A stretch of DNA of 64,000 nt from CALFER01 sp964472395 (GTDB lineage: Bacteria; CSSED10-310; CALFER01). The translations under genes and the position numbers were made by a program. Shown piece by piece: positions 60,801 through 64,000 of this stretch. Below the pieces are notes generated by a model that worked only from the letters and a program-made list of their open reading frames with translations, was not told the DNA's origin and searched no databases. The stretch lies in contig CAYYMM010000007.1 in the NCBI GenBank assembly GCA_964472395.1, positions 1 through 64,000 of the forward strand, given 5' to 3'. Position 1 is the first letter of the stretch; every line of letters begins with the position of its first letter.

Positions 60801-63354
60801 CAAGATCCCAGTAAGGTGTGGTTTTCGCGTTATTCACAAAAATCCGCACAATTTGAACCAGGCCATCGAGATTCCCGACCAGGATCGTGATGATTACACA
60901 GAGACATCCGATCCACATTCTTCGGGTCAGAGTGATGGCAATCGAGGCGATCGAAAGCGCGACGAACGTCGGGATCGTCGCGAAAAACAGGTTGTAACCG
61001 TAACGCGCTTCGACTCCAGTGAACTTGGTGAGAAAGCCGGCGAGGTACTGACCGAAGTAATAGTAGTTGATTCCCTCCCCCTCGATCCATGGATCGATCG
61101 GCGGGAAATAATCAGTCCGGAGCACGGCATTCATGAAGCCGAAGTCCATTGAACTTTCGCTCCAGAAGATATCTGGATTGTAGCTTTTCAACAGAAGGAA
61201 AATCGTCAGGACAGAAAAGAAGAGGAGTTCATACCCGAGAACCGACCACCATCTTTCACGCCAGAATTGCCGGATCTCGCTGCGGTGACGCACCAGAAGC
61301 AGTCCATTTAAGACAGCCACCACAGTGATGACCAGCCAGATTAGTGTCTGGGAAAACGGGAATATTCTCAGGCTCGCAATCAACCAAGTGAGGTAACCCA
61401 CCACCAGAAGGCCACCGGCTTTAGCAAGCGGATAGCCGGCATGTGGAAACCGGTGAAAGATGACAAACATGAGTGGGAAGACGACGAAACCAATAAGTTC
61501 AACGGCTAGAATCCATCGAACAACGGGGAAATTGACTCGTGACCCGATTCGATCCACCGGTTCCATCGTCAGAATGTCTTCATAGGACAACTGCTTGATT
61601 TCAGGAGGTGGAGAAACGAGATATGTCAGGATCTGTTCCTTGGTCAAAACGCTCTGCTTGACAAAAACAGCCACCTTCGGATGCTCATACACCGAAAAAC
61701 TCTCATCGGCAGTCTCATCCCGAAACACCATTCGACCCAGTCGTGGCGGATTTGAAAACGAGGCGGCATATCTGAAACCCAATTTTTCGGAGAACAACGC
61801 TCGATAGAAGTTGTTTGATATGGGATATCGGTCTGGTACCCGGAGAACAGACCCATAATGGCGTTTGGACGGCAAGATGATGACATCTCCTTCGGTAAGG
61901 ATTTCGGCCATCTTCGATGCTTTCTGCGCGTTATCCGGTTCCTGGTAAATCTCCAGTTTTTTCTGCTCGCCATATCGCGTCGAGTTACCCTCATCCGTGC
62001 CGATCGGCAGGCTATCATCCCAACCGCTTTCGAGCACGATTCGAGCGCCGGCGGGGATATTCTTGTACACCCAGTTGGAGGCCTCAACCCGAGTATCCGT
62101 ACGGTTGTATACATTCAGGAACGCCAGTGCCCACAGAGCGGTCAGCCCGACAACAAGGGTCGTTGCAGCTCTGCCCCATACCCTCCCGATCTGTTTGTTG
62201 ATGCCATGAAGCCATTTCGCTGCGAATATGCAGAAAAATGGTAACAGCGGCAATGTATATCGGAGAAACTTTACCTCGAACGTGCTATTGAGAATGAACA
62301 GAGGAACAACCCAGATCAGGATGATTCGATTTCCGATATCGAGCGGCTTTTTGAAAAACCGCGCGATCGCATAAGCGAATCCGACAAATGCAGCGATTCC
62401 CAGGGGGATTCCCACCGACCAAAGCACCATGTTTTCGATCAGATACAGAAAAGGCGTCGTGTGCGCATACTGGATGGTATACGGCAACCGAACCTTTCCC
62501 GACACCATGTTGGCCTGTTCACGCACATCACGCAACCAGGTTCCGTGATCAAGAATCCAATAGGGCATGCATATGGACATGACAACGACGGAAAACACCA
62601 GGGCCAGCCCCCAGTGCATCTGGTGCGATAAACTTCTGCGGCGCTTTTCCAGCATGGCGATGAGGTGAGCGAATCCGTACACGAGATAGATTGGCAGGCT
62701 ACTGAACTTGGTCGCCATCGCAAAGCCGATGAACAAAGCCGAGTAATAGTAATCTCGGTACTTTTCACCTAAACTGGCTCGAACCGCATAGTAAATCGCA
62801 CATGTGATAAAAAATGTTTGGATTCCGTCCACGATATAGAAGTGAGCCTGCTGGATCGAAAGTACCGTCAGGGCGAAGAGGAGTGCGGCGAGAAGTGCCG
62901 TTTTTCGGTTGTACAAGAGTTGCGCCAAATGAAATATTACAATGATTGTCAATGTCGAAAACAAAGCAGACAAGAAACGCCCCGTCAGAGTCCTTTGCTT
63001 CAAATCGTTCATGTTCGGAAAGTAATTGCGTATGTCATCCATCCATGCAGGGCTCAACTTCAGTGCACTCGCCAGATTGACCACATTTCGATTCACCCAG
63101 CCGACGGTTTCCGTCGTGCCTCTCAGAAGATAAATCGGCAGCGAACCATAGGCGAAGAAGTGTGGATTCATGTCTGAGAGACTGATATCCCCTGTTTTGT
63201 ACATGACCTGTCGTTCGTCTGGATGGAAGTAGTGAGGCATACCCCAGTTTATTCCGTACAGGCGGAAGAACAAGCCGATGCACACGATCAGGAACAATGC
63301 CCAGTTGCGGCCTCGCGGGCGAGAGAAATGGAGTGATGAGCGGTAGGATTCCAT
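57781..63354 (-). CDS. Giant fusion: GT39 glycosyltransferase + DUF2298 membrane domain + NHL propeller
   Basis: 1,857 residues from the ATG at 63354, preceded by AAGGAGG; an ATG at 63396 lacks a good SD and overlaps the upstream gene. Residues about 15-560 are a PMT-like GT39 domain with catalytic loop HYFHPDERQVMYK. Residues about 600-1560 are a DUF2298 multi-pass domain (MDFGFMNAVLRTDYFPP, INYYYFGQYLAGFL, RRFNTIFKFYMQAWFFF) interrupted at about 985-1103 by an acidic Glu/Pro/Thr-rich insert. After a Gln/Glu/Arg helix come six NHL repeats (about 1595-1855: FVYIADFRNHRVQKF, VYVLDTFNNRIQKY and others). At least 20 membrane helices. Probably an inner-membrane glycosyltransferase complex in one chain. 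It follows the partial DUF2298 gene by 4 bp. Confidence 0.88.
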   Translation of the reverse strand: MESYRSSLHFSRPRGRNWALFLIVCIGLFFRLYGINWGMPHYFHPDERQVMYKTGDISLSDMNPHFFAYGSLPIYLLRGTTETVGWVNRNVVNLASALKLSPAWMDDIRNYFPNMNDLKQRTLTGRFLSALFSTLTIIVIFHLAQLLYNRKTALLAALLFALTVLSIQQAHFYIVDGIQTFFITCAIYYAVRASLGEKYRDYYYSALFIGFAMATKFSSLPIYLVYGFAHLIAMLEKRRRSLSHQMHWGLALVFSVVVMSICMPYWILDHGTWLRDVREQANMVSGKVRLPYTIQYAHTTPFLYLIENMVLWSVGIPLGIAAFVGFAYAIARFFKKPLDIGNRIILIWVVPLFILNSTFEVKFLRYTLPLLPFFCIFAAKWLHGINKQIGRVWGRAATTLVVGLTALWALAFLNVYNRTDTRVEASNWVYKNIPAGARIVLESGWDDSLPIGTDEGNSTRYGEQKKLEIYQEPDNAQKASKMAEILTEGDVIILPSKRHYGSVLRVPDRYPISNNFYRALFSEKLGFRYAASFSNPPRLGRMVFRDETADESFSVYEHPKVAVFVKQSVLTKEQILTYLVSPPPEIKQLSYEDILTMEPVDRIGSRVNFPVVRWILAVELIGFVVFPLMFVIFHRFPHAGYPLAKAGGLLVVGYLTWLIASLRIFPFSQTLIWLVITVVAVLNGLLLVRHRSEIRQFWRERWWSVLGYELLFFSVLTIFLLLKSYNPDIFWSESSMDFGFMNAVLRTDYFPPIDPWIEGEGINYYYFGQYLAGFLTKFTGVEARYGYNLFFATIPTFVALSIASIAITLTRRMWIGCLCVIITILVGNLDGLVQIVRIFVNNAKTTPYWDLARGLEWVTDLFFMLGRPASQFRFFRSAHELINPTVHEFPFWSYNFMDLHAHTIATFIATFCLALVFVFYRNKINQSGIFGSGITAWCTVLVAGIGFGAMIPTNSWDYPTYLLLVLLILMFFWPRSTKVEYRKSAELPIEPLPEPVTSEELPPAAATPESSLVEEIIPITAATPASVETVELENRTQTVCEEAIPLAIEPVEVQEIVTVAPGTEPVNPVNDTDQPEESDQIPDRMEQEILALAPVEEFPQPVPTKARRGLRFPVAFFRDTVSMISHLLGAIPIKRNFSQILLPWLILIGVSIALYLPYLMHFSRKDMGIGFLFEHKQTTNFDGFFTMFGFYLFILTTILIKIWIGYERGRGRSLMRVFGIGFSYVAILIVMLLGGLFFLKIDYSVFLYSLGMIGLIVYLGSKELQDGDRRFVYLISFMAFAITAGCEIVYIKDFYQGGDHRRFNTIFKFYMQAWFFFALVASYLVGVRRRVRMFAATRSGLRHRAAGWAWNLVFLFFLGSALIFTVMGPYARRHHDEYAREKLPLTLDGHAYMKTGRLQQEYRAIEWLSRNAPSDAVILEATGADYLYEFGRISANTGIPTVLGWWSHVDQREYKRDTGRIKIGIKTIYDSLDIPLVLEHLRNYNVNLIFVGKTERKQYSETGLNKFSELTDYMTPVYANSEVIIYQVNDYGINVDFAKVASGNDALAELQQRLIQEEADRIEQERQAELARIEQIRNSPPRTMYQGGEGEARGQFREPRSLDVDSEGFVYIADFRNHRVQKFDNLGNFLFLWESPISEEDKGFNDLCDIAVDKAGVYVLDTFNNRIQKYDHDGQYISEWRDADGAFFYPRGLTADGNGFLYVADSGRNRIVKLTTQGKLVKSIGTLGKGPSQFVEPIGICVSKGEVFVNDAKNRRVQVFDSELNYLREWPVNGWEGNVFVEPYIVVDQQDQVWISDPNANRLYVTDRNGTLLKTVDQRPDGRRLTLPMGLSVLPDGSILVVETHRHMITKIPNPPR

Positions 63355-63358
63355 CCTC

Positions 63359-64000
63359 TTAACCCTCCTTGGATGGCCGGTTTTCAGAGAATTCATACAA
63401 AGCGGTCTTTTTCCCGTCGGCGTCGGTCAATTCGATCACTTTTTTCATGAAACCTTCGAACTTCTGGACATTCGCCTGCGGGTACTGTTCGCGTTCCAAT
63501 CCTCCGTAAAAGATATATCGAATACCCCATTTCCGGATGAGCTGTGTTGCCTTCGTGATATCGGTTGTTGTGTAAATCTCTTTGGTATCATTGACCCGCT
63601 CACTGATCTGGTTCCATGCGCCGCGCCGCCAGATGTTTTCATGATTGGCCCATCCCAGCAATGTGCTCATACCGGTCGCAGCCGAAATTCGACCGTAATG
63701 TGAAAACGCCGGTCCGGTTGCCTCGAGTACGGTATCCGACGGCTTCCCGTTTTTTTTCAGATACTGAATCGCCTGGTAATCTCCGGGAAAACGCCACGAC
63801 ATGTAATAAATCCCCTCCATCGTGACCTTCGCATACTGATTAGAAGGTTTGAAGGCAGCGAAGTGGTCGCATTTTACGGTAGTTCCCAGGATGGGAAACG
63901 CAAGCGTGAATAGAAAGAGTATCCGGAAGGAGGTTTCCCAAAGATCCGTCCACCACGCCTTCACATGCTCTCGTATCCAGTACACACCATACAGGGACGA
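63359..64000 (-). CDS. DUF2298-type membrane protein, C-terminal part only
   Basis: The minus-strand frame is open to the window end, so the N-terminus is missing. The visible 213 residues have one membrane helix (ILFLFTLAFPILG) followed by a soluble tail: YQAIQYLKKNGKPSDTVLEA, GRISAATGMSTLLGWANHE, WGIRYIFYGGLEREQYP. The tail matches the end of the DUF2298 domain inside the neighbouring giant protein (YRAIEWLSRNAPSDAVILEA, GRISANTGIPTVLGWWSHV), so it is a paralog. Role inferred as a glycan-transfer membrane protein in the same operon. Confidence 0.8.
   Translation of the reverse strand, partial: SSLYGVYWIREHVKAWWTDLWETSFRILFLFTLAFPILGTTVKCDHFAAFKPSNQYAKVTMEGIYYMSWRFPGDYQAIQYLKKNGKPSDTVLEATGPAFSHYGRISAATGMSTLLGWANHENIWRRGAWNQISERVNDTKEIYTTTDITKATQLIRKWGIRYIFYGGLEREQYPQANVQKFEGFMKKVIELTDADGKKTALYEFSENRPSKEG

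Overview
The window is one continuous piece of a moderately GC-rich bacterial chromosome. A TonB-dependent outer-membrane receptor, lipoproteins, c-type cytochrome motifs and a Tat component point to a Gram-negative (diderm) cell. The mixture of NHL-repeat/glycosyltransferase fusions, DUF2298 membrane proteins and Thr/Pro-linker secreted proteins recalls uncultivated candidate-phylum genomes, but no marker seen here allows a firm taxonomic call. No plasmid, phage, CRISPR or classical insertion sequence is visible.

Layout. 1-7.1 kb: SbcD (5' end outside the window), SbcC, a DUF202 membrane protein, an unknown small protein and a secreted repeat/TlpA-thioredoxin protein, closed by two hairpin terminators. 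7.2-13.9 kb: accessory region with an asparagine-synthase-like protein, a patch of tandem and palindromic repeats, a heterodimeric ABC exporter, a DUF559 nuclease-like gene beside REP-like hairpins, and an ArsC-type reductase. 14.2-19.6 kb: a low-GC secreted protein, then a promoter plus structured leader in front of a TonB receptor and a dihaem cytochrome. 19.7-27.6 kb: a degenerate ImmA/IrrE-like protein, a membrane protein coupled to an MGDG-synthase-like glycosyltransferase, and a peptide ABC importer whose two permeases are fused into one chain.

27.7-31.0 kb holds the most striking locus: two adjacent, co-directional genes for divergent proteasome-fold (Ntn-hydrolase) proteins. One has an N-terminal Thr with Asp and Lys in the expected places; the other lacks the Thr and Lys. 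They are followed by an overlapping polyprenyl diphosphate synthase gene.

31.0-42.5 kb (minus strand) is the housekeeping block tRNA-Val(GAC), thrS, infC, rpmI, rplT, a ZapB-like/ZapA fusion, a candidate 6S RNA, rny, dxs, tlyA, nadK, recN: translation, division, RNA decay, isoprenoid precursors and DNA repair. 42.6-48.0 kb: a lipoprotein, a 1,514-residue secreted metallopeptidase that shares its C-terminal domain with the 14.2-kb secreted protein, and TatA. 48.1-64.0 kb is an envelope-glycan cluster: two GT2 transferases, a methyltransferase, a flippase and several multi-pass GT39/DUF2298 proteins. Two of these are fused to six-repeat NHL propellers at opposite ends of the chain.
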